From: Vigna angularis
Taxonomy: Eukaryota > Streptophyta > Magnoliopsida > Fabales > Fabaceae
Length of the DNA: 64,000 nucleotides
Reading direction: 5' to 3'
Assembly (NCBI RefSeq): GCF_016808095.1
Contig: NC_068975.1
Span: 32,883,001 to 32,947,000 of the forward strand
Positions within the stretch are counted from its first letter, which is position 1. Every line of letters begins with the position of its first letter. The notes under the pieces are model-generated. The model was not told where the DNA came from and did no database searches. It saw only the letters and a program-made list of their open reading frames with translations. Both the position numbers and the translations under genes were made by a program. Below, piece by piece: positions 1 through 11,697 of the stretch.

Positions 1-541
1 CAGTCCACCAATACATGGCATTCCCTTGAAAGCTTAAGGTGGCTAGGGAAATTTTCCTTTCCTCTATTATTTGATGACACTCAAAAAGTTGTTCTACTTT
101 CATTTCCCAATCTAGGTATGCCTCAACATCTTCTTTCCCATGGAAATGAGGAAGGTCTATCCTAATCTCTCTTGGTGGTTGTTCACTCTCCCTTCTATAC
201 CTTCTAGGTGGAGGATGTTGGTAGAATTGTGCAGCAGTCCTACTATCTTGTTCAGGGTATGTGTTTTCTGTGGGAGTTTTTGAACTTCTCCTTGAGTGAC
301 TCCTACTCCTACTTTTCTTTATCTCTTCTTGGACCTTTTCTTGTTTTTGGGCTAGAACTCTAAGTTCTTCTTCTAAGGTTTCAAGATATTGTTCTCTTTC
401 AACTCTTTCTTTTTCTTTCAAAATGGATTCTTGCTTTTGCCAAAGTTTTAGTGATTTTAGTTCCTTGGCCATTTGTTCTAAATTTGGTTGGGCCTCTTCA
501 CTATAATCACTATCAATTTGGTAAGAAGGTTCCTTAGACAT
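1..541 (-). CDS. retrotransposon gag polyprotein, N-terminal 180 residues
   Basis: The frame opens with ATG at 541 on the minus strand, is open for 180 codons and leaves the window without a stop. The protein starts MSKEPSYQ. It has an acidic stretch, then a long Glu/Lys/Gln-rich segment at about residues 20-80 that should form a coiled coil, then an Arg/Ser-rich stretch. It ends in a core with the features of a retrotransposon gag domain (about residues 128-180: 'DLPHFHGKEDVEAYLDWE', later 'AMYWWT'). Gag forms the cytoplasmic particle that packages element RNA. No frameshift is visible in this part, so the copy may be fairly young. The family call rests on the gag core pattern, not on a search. 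Confidence 0.75.
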   Translation of the reverse strand, partial: MSKEPSYQIDSDYSEEAQPNLEQMAKELKSLKLWQKQESILKEKERVEREQYLETLEEELRVLAQKQEKVQEEIKKSRSRSHSRRSSKTPTENTYPEQDSRTAAQFYQHPPPRRYRRESEQPPREIRIDLPHFHGKEDVEAYLDWEMKVEQLFECHQIIEERKISLATLSFQGNAMYWWT

Positions 542-1450
542 TCTTAAAAAAAAATTCAAAATATGTAATGCACACACAAACTTGTATTTCAAAAGTAAAT
601 TCCTTTAGAGATTTAAGGAGGCAAAATAATCTCAAGTTCACTTCCAGGAAAGAGAGGAGAATCACTAAGGATCACTTAAAATCCAAGCCTTTCCTAGCCA
701 AAGTTTACCTCAAGTTCTCTTGCACCAAACTTCTCAAATGGAATTAGGTTTGATACACAAGTAGACACACAATAAATTATAAGCAGTTAAAGACAACAAT
801 TAAACTAGACTATGCGGCCTAATGGTAAAGTTAGAAGGCACTTTGGAACCTTCAAACTTTAACCAACTAAAAACGTTTTCAATATGGTTTACAAGTCTTT
901 GTTAGGATATGGGATTGAGTATCACAGACTACCCCAAGATACCTAACAAGGTTATGAGTTACAAATCCAAAAGCAATACAATTTTACAACTCAAAAATGC
1001 GTAATACAAATAAATAATGTGTGTTCCTCTCTAAAGTGTTTCACTCCTTTTCTTCTTGTCTCTTCCTCAAGGTTTCAAGGTCCATAGAGGTCTCCGATCA
1101 CCCAATATACTATGTCCAATTTCGTTTTTCCTCCAAAGAATATCCTACACCAAATATCAAACCAAATCCGAAAGGTAGGAATCCAAAGAGAATGCAAATC
1201 AAGGGCCAATTTGAACAATAGCTCTTCAAAAGGAGTTATGTTGAGACAAAACAAAGAGTAATGAACAAGACAATCAAGAAAATAAAGCTTAAAAACAAAG
1301 GCTAGGCACTCAAAAGAATTACCTAAAGAAAGGCACTAGAATAGATGAATAAAACCAAAAACAATTAGAATAGAGAATTATTACTTCTTATCTTTACAAA
1401 CACTTAGCTAATGGTGCAATGTAGGCAGAAACAATATTTTGCCAAAAGTG

Positions 1451-1566
1451 TCATGTCCAAGTCTCATATCCAAGGGTCATGTCCAAGTGTCATGTCAAGG
1501 TATTATGTCCAAGTATCATCTCCAAGTGTCATGGTAAAGTCTCATGTCAAAGTCTCAAGTCAAAGT
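1451..1566. repeat. 13-bp tandem repeat in the retroelement leader
   Basis: About nine imperfect copies of a 13-bp unit resembling TCATGTCCAAGTG, with drift towards TCATGTCAAAGTC at the right end, followed by a T-rich tract. It lies in the untranslated leader between the primer-binding site and gag. No function is evident. Confidence 0.7.
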
Positions 1567-2240
1567 AACTTTTTTTTTTCACTTTTGCTTTTGCTTGTAC
1601 TTTTACTTTTTTTTTTTTTACTTTGGCTTTTTACTTTTGTCTACACTTTTGTTTTTCAACACAAATTAGATCTGGACAATTTGTTTGGGTAGCTCAAAGT
1701 TCATGACTCAAAGAAAAAAAATGGAAGAAATCTTACTAGAATCAAAAATAGAGCATGAAACTCAAAGAAACACAAGAGAAACTTAACTCTAAGAACTTGA
1801 CAATGATCTAATGACAAGCATGAAATCAAATATGAAATAAAAAAGCACTCAAATGGATGTATATACTGTAATTTCGAAATCCCAATGGGACATATTTTTT
1901 TATGATTTTTGCAAAGCCCGAACTAAGAGAAAATGACATAAAAATGACTACACATGACTCTAGACAACATGGATGGAATTAAAAATAAAAAATAATCCAA
2001 AAATGACATTAAAACAGAACCAAATATATGAAGAAAGATTAAAAAAAAAATAAAAGCACGCCACAACACATGTATATGGAAACTTAGTGGTAAAAACCGA
2101 ATGGTTCCGCAAAAGAACAAACTAGAACCATAAAAATAACATATATGGATGTAAACAATGGAAGACAATAAAGAACAACACAATAACAACAAGAAATACA
2201 CAAAGATAGGTAAAGGACCAAGATACTTAGCTCTTGTAGA

Positions 2241-2259
2241 CCCAAAGCTCTTGATACCA
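2241..2259 (-). other. retrotransposon primer-binding site
   Basis: On the minus strand the sequence TGGTATCAAGAGC begins two bases after an LTR-like end (..GCTATCA). Plant LTR elements primed by initiator methionine tRNA carry TGGTATCAGAGC at this place; the copy here has one extra A. Position and sequence together make a primer-binding site likely. Confidence 0.65.
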
Positions 2260-2261
2260 AA

Positions 2262-3150
2262 TGATAGCGTCCTCCTCGAGCTAGGTTGGGCCAAAGCACG
2301 AAGATGAAGCTATGGAGGTGGAATTTGTGCGGAAGCGATGGATATGGTGGTGGGCTCACAATTTTGGTGATGTTTTTGGTGAGTATTTGTGGTAGGATGG
2401 AGGTGTTTGATGGATCTCCGGAGAGGTTGGGCCAACTCTAGAGAAGGGTGGTTAGAGGGACCTCATGGGATGCTCTAGCCTTGACTTGAGACAAGATATG
2501 TTTGCACACATTTTGGCATAATAACATTCAAATTCATCAAGTGATTTTACAAGGAAGGAGACCCTTCTATTTATAGAGAAAGGTGTCTCCTAAGTAGACA
2601 AGAAACCCTAAAAACTATCCACTCTTAAAGAGACATGTGGCAATCCTCTTTTACAAAGTTTCTCCACTCTTAGAGTGCCATGTGGCAATCCACTTTTGTA
2701 AAGTCTTCTCCACTCATGTGGTAATCCACTTTTGCAAAGTTCCTCCACTCTTAAAGTGCCATGTGACAATCCACTTTTGCAAAAGCTTTCCACTCTTAGA
2801 GTGACATGTGGCAATCCACTTTAGGAAGAGTTTCTCCACTTGGAAAGTGACACATGGCCACTTCCTTTTTAAGAAGTGTCTTCACTAAGAGCTTGCCATG
2901 TGGCCATCATGTCCCATGGTGGGACACACTCTTTTAAGCTAATATTACAAACCATACAATACTTGGCCCATTATACAAGGCCTAAAAATATACCCTATAC
3001 TACTTGACCCTTAATACAAGGTCTAGAAATACTTCATGATAGCCCAAGTAAATAAGAGTTTAGCTCCTTCTTTTGGAAATGATTTTAATCCTTCTTGAAT
3101 TTGTTTGGCCATGCTTCTTGTGATTGGACCCTTAGCTAGGAGTTTGTCAT
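2262..3150 (-). mobile_element. LTR of the Ty3/gypsy-like element (upper boundary inferred)
   Basis: The end next to the primer-binding site reads ..GCTATCA on the minus strand. The other boundary is inferred from the only suitable TG start, TGATGACAAAC at 3150, which would give matching TGAT/ATCA termini and an LTR of about 890 bp. The LTR contains a 45-bp tandem repeat block. With only one LTR in view, the upper boundary is tentative. Confidence 0.45.
2619..2870. repeat. 45-bp tandem repeat inside the LTR
   Basis: Six degenerate copies begin with CCACTC or CCACTT at about 2619, 2664, 2710, 2745, 2790 and 2835; the third copy is about 10 bp short. Each contains a conserved GCCATGTGGCAATCCACTTT-like core. 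Repeats in an LTR U3 region often act as enhancer-like elements; here that is inference. Confidence 0.7.
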
Positions 3151-3163
3151 CAAAATGGACTCT
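3023..3163 (-). pseudogene. C-terminal end of a Ty3/gypsy polyprotein
   Basis: On the minus strand a frame of 46 codons ends in TAG and includes the string GPITRSMAKQIQEGL. The 'GP(I/M)TR(S/A)' pattern is typical of the extreme C-terminus of legume Ty3/gypsy polyproteins. Directly upstream in the same frame is a TGA codon, so only the tail is preserved here. It either belongs to an LTR that encodes the last residues of pol, or is the remnant of a second element joined at the shared LTR. Confidence 0.55.
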
Positions 3164-4596
3164 TCAGATCAAACATAAACAAAGAAAAAAAAACAAAATA
3201 ATAAGAATAATTATTTTAAATTATTTAATACATCAATTTTGTTTTGATAATTTAAAATAAAAACAAAAATACTAAAATTCACTTCAAGAATTCTCCAATC
3301 AAAATATTTAATTTAAAAAATACAAAATTAAATATTAACTACTCACAACCAATTCATATAAGACATTTTGTTAAATTCATAACAATTTTAAATTATTGTT
3401 CTCGAACGATCTTATACCATTCCTACTTTTATTATATACTTTCAAAGCCAAATTAAGAAACCTCCTCTGCTAATTATGCAAATGCAAGCAATAATAGTGC
3501 GCAAATAAATTAAAAGTGTGAAAATAAGTGCATAGAATTTTATATTTAGCTTATTAGATTTGGAAGCCTAGCTATTAAGGGAATTCTAGTATGTAGATGC
3601 TCTTAGTCAAAACAGTAATTAATTTAATTGTGGATTTTTGTCGGCTAAATTCAAGTGCTTAATCATGCTCACTTCAAACACACACAAAAGTTTCATGGAT
3701 ACTTCTTCTTGCACCCCACGTTTTTCTTTTACCTCCAATTTTTTTTCTTTTTCCCATTTTACCTTCATAACAACAAACCAGATAACATAATAATATGAAA
3801 GATGGGAGATGTGATGAGAATCGAAAATCCAGTAAATCTTTTTGAGAGGTATAGTTGATGAATTTCAAAATCTAGTATATAGCTAAGCGCAAAGATTTTT
3901 AAATTCGATAAATATTAAAAGAAGATTATGAAAATAATTTTTTTTACATTTAATTGAATTTCAAAATTTGATAATCAAAAAAATTATATACATAATTTGA
4001 TAAAAAAATTGTCAACGAATTTTAAAATTTGATGAAAAAAAATTAACACTTAAATTAATTTTGAAATCCCACAAAACAAAAAATTCATACATAATTCGAA
4101 AAAAAAAATCCACTTAATCGGATAAAAAATAAAATTTCACTTCTTTATCATTGTTTTCATCACGTCGCTTTTCAGTATCTTTGTGTATCATTTTCATAAT
4201 GAACAATAACCCTTCTCTAGTAATTTTAATTATATGTAGCCTTTTCTTTAATGCACTGTGTTTTAACTGTTGCTTAATTTACTATAATAAATTTTGGCCA
4301 ACCTCATTCTTTTTCCAAAATCCAAGAATTTAACTTTTTGATGTGCAGGGAACTTCATCATCTCCTTCATGGTCCTGTTAGTATATGAACAGAGTGTAAC
4401 AAACAACCATCTAATAAGGGATTCATTTCTTACAATTTCCTTTCAATAAGTTTTAGTGTACCATAATCAATGTGAATGCTAAATTTACAAAAAAAAAAAT
4501 GCAGTGAAAGTTTCCCTTGACTGCGTTATGTGGTGGCACTGTTGAGCTTACGGTGCTCTGAAGCGGCCCAAGGAGAAGAAACTAACCATTCGCTAA
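3164..4596. other. AT-rich intergenic DNA without a recognisable gene
   Basis: Low-complexity AT-rich sequence. Between about 3850 and 4130 a loose motif resembling GAATTTCAAAATTTGATAA recurs several times with A-runs, suggesting a decayed simple or tandem repeat. No coding frame here has any feature of a real protein. Confidence 0.5.
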
Positions 4597-4773
4597 GAGA
4601 AGGTGGTGGACTGCTTCAAGTGGAGATTCATCTGTGCGGAGTCCGAGAGCAACAATCCCAACCACCACACCAACAACCACATCTCATTAAGATCCCAAAA
4701 CCAGTTCTTCCACTTCACCTTCCCCAAGAAACACAAGGAAATGGTGCTGGCTGCTACTGATAGAACCCCAAAC
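4597..4773 (+). pseudogene. fragment of a BCS1-like AAA-ATPase (N-terminal associated domain)
   Basis: The frame encodes VDCFKWRFICAES, an Asn/His-rich loop, then FFHFTFPKKHKEMVL. Plant BCS1-like/HSR4-type AAA-ATPases have, ahead of the ATPase core, an associated domain with a 'W-rich strand, variable loop, F-x-L-x-F-x-K-K-H-K-E-x-V-L' pattern, which this matches. A stop (TAA at 4594) stands directly upstream, an adjacent 5' piece (about 4557-4593) may belong to the same gene, and the homology ends soon after the KKHKEMVL motif. No Walker motifs follow: within about 100 bp the 16-bp satellite starts. This is a broken gene piece. Confidence 0.6.
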
Positions 4774-4887
4774 CGAATACAACTCAACTCAACCCAATCC
4801 AACCAAACCCAACTCAATTCCAACCTCACTTAAACAAATATTTAAATATTATGTCAAACATAGAGTTCATTTTTATCTTCGTTTTCT

Positions 4888-7800
4888 TTTTGGTGAATTT
4901 ATCGTTTGGTGAATTTATCGCGTTGTGAATTAATCGTTTAGTGAATTTATCGTTTGGTGAATTTATCATTTGATGAATTTATCGTTTTGTGAATTTATCG
5001 TTTGGTGAATTTATCGTTTGGTGAATTTATCGTTTAGTGAATTTATCGTTTAGTGAATTTATTGCTTTCGTGAATTTATCGCCTAGTAAATTTATCGCTT
5101 AGTGAATTTATCGCTTAGTGAATTTATCGCTTGGTGAATTTATCTTTTGATTTATTGTTTGGTGAATTTATCGTTTGGTGAATTTATCATTTGGTGAATT
5201 TATCGTTTAGTGAATTTACCATTTTGTGAATTTATCGTTTCGTGAATTTATCGTTTAGTGAATTTATCGTTTAGGGAATTTATTGATTAGTGAACTTATT
5301 GCTTTCGTGAATTTATTGCTTAGTGAATTTATCGCCTAGTAAATTTATCGCTTAGTAAATTTATCGCTACATCGCTTAGTGAATTTATCACTTGGTGAAT
5401 TTATCGTTTGGTGAATTTATCGATTGTTGAATTAATCGTTTGGTGAATTTATCGTTTGGTGAATTTAACGTTGGGTGAATTTATCATTTCGTGAATTTAT
5501 CGTTTATTATATTTATCGTTTAGTGAATCTATCGTTTAGTGAATTTATCGTTTAGTGAATTTATCGTTTAGTGAATTTATCGTATAGTGAATTTATAGTT
5601 TAGTGAATTTATCGTTTGGTGAATTTATCATTATGTGAATTTATCGCTTACTGAACTTATCACCTAGTAAATTTATTGCTTAGTGAATTTATCGCTTAGT
5701 GAATTTATCGCTTAGTTAATTTATCGCTTAGTTAATTTATCGTTTAGTCAATTTATCGCTTAGTGAATTTCTCGCTTAGTGAATTTATCGCTTGGTGAAT
5801 TTATCGCTTGGCGAATTTATTGTTTGGTGAATTTATCGTTTGGTGAATTTATCGTTTGGTAAATTTATCCTTTGCTGAATTTATCGTTTGGTGAATTTAC
5901 CGTTGGGTGAATTTATCGTTTCGTCAATTTATCGCTTAGTAAATTTAACGCTTAGTGAATTTATCATTTAGTGAATTTATCGCTTAGTGAATTTATCGCT
6001 TAGTGAATTTATCTCTGAGTGAAATTATCCCTTACTGAATTTATCGCTTAGTGAATTTATTGCTTAGTGAATTTACCGTTTGGTGAATTTATCGTTTTAT
6101 GAGTTTATCGTTTGAATTATCAGTTGATCAATTTATCGTTTGGTGAATTTATCATTAAGTAAGTTTATCGTGTGGTGAATTTATCGTCTGGTGAATTAGC
6201 GTCTGATGAATTTATCGTTTGGTGAATTATCGTCTGGTGAATTTATCGTTTGGTGAATTTATCGTGTCGTGAATTATCGCTTGGTGAATTTATCCTTTGC
6301 TGAATTTATCCTACGATGAATTTATCGTTTGGTGAATTTATTGTTTGGTGAATTTATCGTTTGATGAATTTACCGTTGGGTGAATTTATAGTTTCGTGAA
6401 TTTATCATTTATCGAATTTATTGTTTAGTGAATTTATCGTTTACTGAATTTATCGTTAGATGAATTTATCTTTTAGTGAATATATCGTTTAATGAATCTA
6501 TCGTTTAGTGAATCTATCGTTTAGTGAATCTATCGTTTTGTGAATCTATCGTTTTGTGAATTTATCGTTTAATGAATTTGTTTTTAGTGAATTTATAGTT
6601 TAGTGAATTAATATCGCTTAGTGACTTTAACGCTTAGTGAATTTATCGCTTAGTGAATTTATCGCTTACTGATATTTTCGCTTAGTGAATTTTTCGCTTA
6701 GTGAAATTATCCCTTATTGAATTTATCGCTTAGTGAATTTATCGCTTAGTGAATTTATTGCTTAGTGAATTTATCGTTTAAGGAATTAATCGTTTTATGA
6801 GTTTATCGTTTGAATTTATGATTTGATCAATTTATCGTTTGGTGAATTTATCCTTAACTAAGTTTATCGTGTGGTGAATTTATTGTCTGGTGAATTATCG
6901 TCTGGTGAATTTATCGTTTGGTGAATTTATCGTTTGGTGAATTATCATTTGGTGAATTTATCGTTTGGTGAATTTATCGATGAGTGAATCATCGTCTGGT
7001 GAATTTATCGTTTGGTAAAAATATCGTGTCTTGAATTATCGTTTGGTGAACTTATCGTTTGATGAACTTATCCTTTTGTGAATTACCATTTGGTGAATTT
7101 ATGGTTTGGTGAATTATCGTATGGTGAATTAACCGTTTGCTGAATTTATCGTTTGGTGAATTTATAGTTTGGGGAATTATAGTTTGGTTTGTTTGGTGAA
7201 TTTATCTTTTGGTGAATTTATCGTTTGTTGGTTTTATCGTCTAGTGAATTTATCGCTTAGTGAATTTATCGTTTAGTGAATTTAATGTTTAGCGAATTTA
7301 TCGCTTAGTGAATTTATCGTTTCGTGAATATATCGTTTCGTGAATATATCGTTTCGTGAATTTATCATCTAGTGAATTTATTGTTTAGTAAATTTATTCT
7401 TTAGTGAATTTATCGTTTAGTGAATATATCGCTTAGTGAACTTATCGCTTAGTGAATTTATTGTTTAGTAAATTTATCGTTTAGTAAATTTATCGTTTAG
7501 TGAACTTACCGTTTGCTGAATTTATTGTCAAGTGAATTTATCGTTTCATGAATTTATCGTCTAGTGAATTTATCGTTTAGTGAATTTATTCTTTAGTGAG
7601 TTTATCGTTTAGTGAATATATCGCTCAGTGGATTTATCGTTTAGTGAATTTATCTTTTAGTGAATTTATTGTTTAGTGAGTTTATCGTTTAGTGAATTTA
7701 TCGTTTGATGAATTTATCATTAAGTAAGTGTATCGTGTGGTGAATTTATCGTCTGGTGAATTATCGTGTGGTGAATTTATCGTCTGGTGAATTATCGTCT

Positions 7801-10800
7801 GGTGAATTTATCGTTTGGTGAATTTATCGTTTGGTGAATTTATCGTGTCGTGAATTATCGCTTGGTGAATTTATCCTTTGGTGAATTTATCCTATGGTGA
7901 ATTTATTGTTTGTTGAATTTATCGTTTGGTGAATTTACCGCTGGGTGAATTTATAGTTTCGTGAATTTATCATTTATCGAATTTATTGTTTAGTGAATTT
8001 ATCGTTTAGTGAATTTATCGTTAGTTGAATTTATCTTTTAGTGAATATATTATTTAATGAATCTATCGTTTAGTGAATCTATAGTTTAGTGAATCTATCG
8101 TTTTGTGAATCTATCGTTTTGTGAATCTATCATTTAGAGAATTTATCGTTTAATGAATTTGTTGTTTAGTGAATTTATAGTTTAGTGAATTTATCGTTTA
8201 GTTAATTAATATCGCTTAGTGAATTTAACGCTTAGTGAATTTATCGCTTAGTGATTTTTTCGCTTAGTGAATTTTTCGCTTAGTGAATTTATCCCTTAAT
8301 GAAATTATCCCTTATTGAATTTATCGCTTAGTGAATTTATTGCTTAGTGAATTTATCGTTCGGTGAATTTATCGTTTTATGAGTTTATCGTTTGAATTTA
8401 TGATTTGATAAATTTATCGTTTGGTGAATTTATCATTAACTAAGTTTATCGTGTGGTGAATTTACCGTTTGGTGAATTATCGTTTGGTGAATTTACCGAT
8501 GGGTGAATCATCGTCTGGTGAATTTATCGTTTGGTAAATTTATCGTGTCGTGAATTATCGTTTGGTGAATTTATCGTTTTATGAACATATCGTTTGATGA
8601 ACTTATCGTTTGGTGAATTACAGTTTGGTGAATTTATCGTTTGGTGAATTTATCATTTAGTCAATTTATCGTTTGGTTAATTTATCGCGTGGTGAATTTA
8701 TCGTTTGTTGAATTTATCGTCTAGTGAATTTATCGTTTAGTGATTTTATCGTTTAGTGAATTTAACGTTTAGCGAATTTATCGCTTAGTGAATTTATCGT
8801 TTCGTGAATATATCGTTCCGTGAATTTATCGTCTAGTGAATTTATCGTTTAGTGAATTTATTCTTTAGTGAATTTATCGTTTAGGGAATATATTGCTTAG
8901 TGAATTTATCTTTTAGTAAATTTATCGTTTAGTGAACTTATCGTTTGGTGAATTTATTGTTAAGTGAATTTATCGTTACGTGATTATATCGTTTCATGAA
9001 TTTATCGTCTAGTGAATTTATCGTTTAGTGAATTTATTCTTTAGTCAGTTTATCGTTTAGTGAATATATCGCTGAGTGGATTTATCGTTTAGTAAATTTA
9101 TCTTTTACTGAATTTACTGTTTAGTGAGTTTATCGTTTAGTGAATTTATCTTTTAGTGAGTTTATCGTTTAGTGATTTTATCGTTTAGTGAATTTATCGT
9201 TTAGTGAATTTATTCTTTAGTGAGTTTATCGTTTATTGAATATATCGCTGAGTGGATTTATCGTTTAGTGAATTTATCTTTTACTTAATTTACTGTTTAG
9301 TGAGTTTATCGTTTAGTGAATTTATCGTTCGGTGAATTTATCATTAAGTAAGTTTATCGTGTGGTGAATTTATCGTCTGGTGAATTATCGTCCGGTGAAT
9401 TTATCGTTTGTTGAATTTATCGTTTGGTGAATTATCGTTTGGTGAATTTATCGTTTGGTGAATTTATCGTGTCGTGAATTATGGCTTGGTGAATTTATCC
9501 TTTGGTGAATTTCACCTTTGGTGAATTTATCCTATGGTGAATTTATCGTTTGGTGAATTTAATTTTTGTTGAATTTATCGTTTGGTGAATTTAGAGCTGG
9601 GTGAATTTAGAGCTTCGTGAATTTAACATTTATCGTATTTATTGTTTAGTGAATTTGTCGTTTAGTGAATTTGTCGTTTAGTGAATTTATCGTTAGTTGA
9701 ATTTATTGTTTAGTGAATATATCGTTTAGTGAATTTATTATTTAGTGAATCTATCGTTTAGTGAATCTATCGTTTTGTGAATCTATCATTTAGTGAATTT
9801 ATCGTTTAATTAATTTATTATTTAGTGAATTTATAGTTTAGTGAAATTATCGTTTAGTGAATTCATATCGCTTAGTGAATTTAACGCTTAGTGAATTTAT
9901 CGCTTAGTGAATTTATTGCTTAGTAAATTTTTCGCTTAGTGAATTTTTCGCGTAGTGAATTTATGCCTTAGTGAAATTATCCCTTATTAAATTTATCGCT
10001 TAGTGAATTTATTGCTTAGTGAATTTATCGTTTGATGAATTTATCGTTTTATGAGTTTATCGTTTGAATTTATGATTTGATCAATTTATCGTTTGGTGAA
10101 TTTATCATTAACTAAGTTTATCGTGTGGTGAATTTTTCGTTTGGTGAATTTTTCGTGTGGTGAATTTATCACTTGGTGAATTATCGTTTGTTGAATTTAT
10201 CGATGGGTGAATCATCGTCTGGTGAATTTATTGTTTAGTAAATTTATCGTATTGTGAATTTATCGTTTGGTGAATTTATCATTTAGTGAATTTATCATTT
10301 GGTGAATTTATCGCGTGGTGAATTTATCGTTTGTTGAATTTATCGTCTAGTGAATTTATCGTTTAGTAAATTTAACGTTTAGCGAATTTATCGCTTAGTG
10401 AATTTAACGTTTAGCGAAGTTATCGCTTTGTGAATTTATCGTTTCGTGAATTTATCGTCTAGTGAATTTATCGTTTAATAAATTTATTCTTTAGTGAATT
10501 TATCGTTTAGTGAATATATCGCTTAGTGAATTTATCGCTTAGTGAATTTATTGTTTAGTGAATTTATCTTTTAGTAAATGTATCGTTTAGTGAACTTATC
10601 GTTTGGTAAATTTATTGTTAAGTGAATTTATCGTTTTGTGAATATATCGTTTCATTAATTTATAGTCTAGTGAATTTATCGTTTAGTGAATTTATCTTTT
10701 AATGAATTTACTGTTTAGTGAGTTTATCGTTTAGTGAATTTATCGTTGAGTGAATTTATCGTTTAGTGAATTTGTCGTTTATTGAATTTATCGTTTATTG

Positions 10801-11697
10801 AATTTATTGTTTGATGAATTTATCGTTTGGTGAATTTATCATTTGGTGAATTTATCATCTGCTAAATTTATCATCTGGTGAATTTATCGTGTGGTGAATT
10901 TATCGTGTGGTGAATTTATTGTTTGGTGAATATATCGTGTGGTTAATATATCGTGTGGTGAATGTATCGTGTGGTGAATTTATTGTGTGGTGAATTTATC
11001 GTTTGGTGAATTTATGTGTGGTGAATTGATCGTCTGGTGAATTATCTTTTGTGAATTTATCGTTTCGTGAATTTATCGTTTGGTTAATGTATACTTTGGA
11101 GAATATATTGCTTAGTGAATTTATCGTTTAGTAGATTTATCGTTTGGTGAATTTATATATTAGTGAATTTATCGTTTCGTGAATATATCGTTTCGATAAT
11201 TTGTTATTTAGTGAATATATCGTTTGGTGATTTTATCCTTTGGTCAATTTATTGTTTGATCAATTTATCGTTTGGTCAATTTATTGTCTGGTGAATTTAT
11301 CGTGGTGTGAATTATCGTTAGGTGAATATATCGTTTGGTGAATTTATCGTTTGGTGAATTTAAAATTTATCGTTTGGAAAATATATCGTTTTGTTGAATT
11401 TATCGTTTAGTGAATTTATCGCTTAATGAATTTATCGCTTAGTGAATTTATCGTTTAGTCAGTTTATCGCTTAGTGAATTTGTCGCTTAGTGAATTTATC
11501 ATTTGGTGAATTTATCGTTTTGGTGAATTTATCGTTTGGTGAATTTATGGTTTGATGAATTTATCGTTTTGTGAATTTATCGTTTGGTGATTTATTGTTT
11601 GGTAAATTTATCGTTTGGTGAATTTACCATTGGGTGAATTTATCGTTTTGTGAATTTATCGTTTAGTAAATTTATCGTTGGTGAATTTATTGTTTAA
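4888..11697. repeat. 6.8-kb minisatellite of 16-bp units with higher-order structure
   Basis: The unit is GTTTGGTGAATTTATC, with frequent variants GTTTAGTGAATTTATC and GCTTAGTGAATTTATC, repeated for about 425 copies without interruption by other sequence. Some units are 15 bp (GAATTATC) or 17 bp. The 16-bp period shifts frame every unit and the unit contains TGA, so nothing here is coding. Marker variants recur: the string ATTAAGTAAG occurs at 6154, 7719 and 9343, and TTAACTAAG-containing units at 6853, 8435 and 10107. This gives a higher-order period near 1.6 kb made of two alternating half-units. The array is best explained by slippage plus unequal exchange of large blocks. Confidence 0.97.

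Larger units (their letters stand above)
1..3150 (-). mobile_element. Ty3/gypsy-like LTR retrotransposon, 5' portion, cut by the window edge
   Basis: Reading on the minus strand, the order is LTR (about 3150 to 2262), primer-binding site (2259 to 2241), an untranslated leader of about 1.7 kb, and the start of gag at 541, which runs off the window. This order is that of the 5' end of an LTR retrotransposon. The gag coding style (acidic N-terminus, coiled coil, then a tryptophan-rich core) fits Ty3/gypsy elements of legumes. Pol and the second LTR must lie before base 1, so neither target duplication nor LTR age can be read here. The leader holds no convincing gene; the small open frames in it are chance. 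Confidence 0.75.

Noticed and set aside
2608..2814. Minus-strand frame with repeated CKSGLPHGTLRVE-like units
   Set aside because: It is produced by the 45-bp tandem repeat in the LTR, whose length happens to be a multiple of three; one copy is short and nothing around it looks genic.
4888..11697. Tandem 16-bp units as a possible CRISPR-like or coding repeat
   Set aside because: Units are directly adjacent with no spacers, the period is not a multiple of three, and stops occur in all frames. It is a minisatellite in a plant genome.
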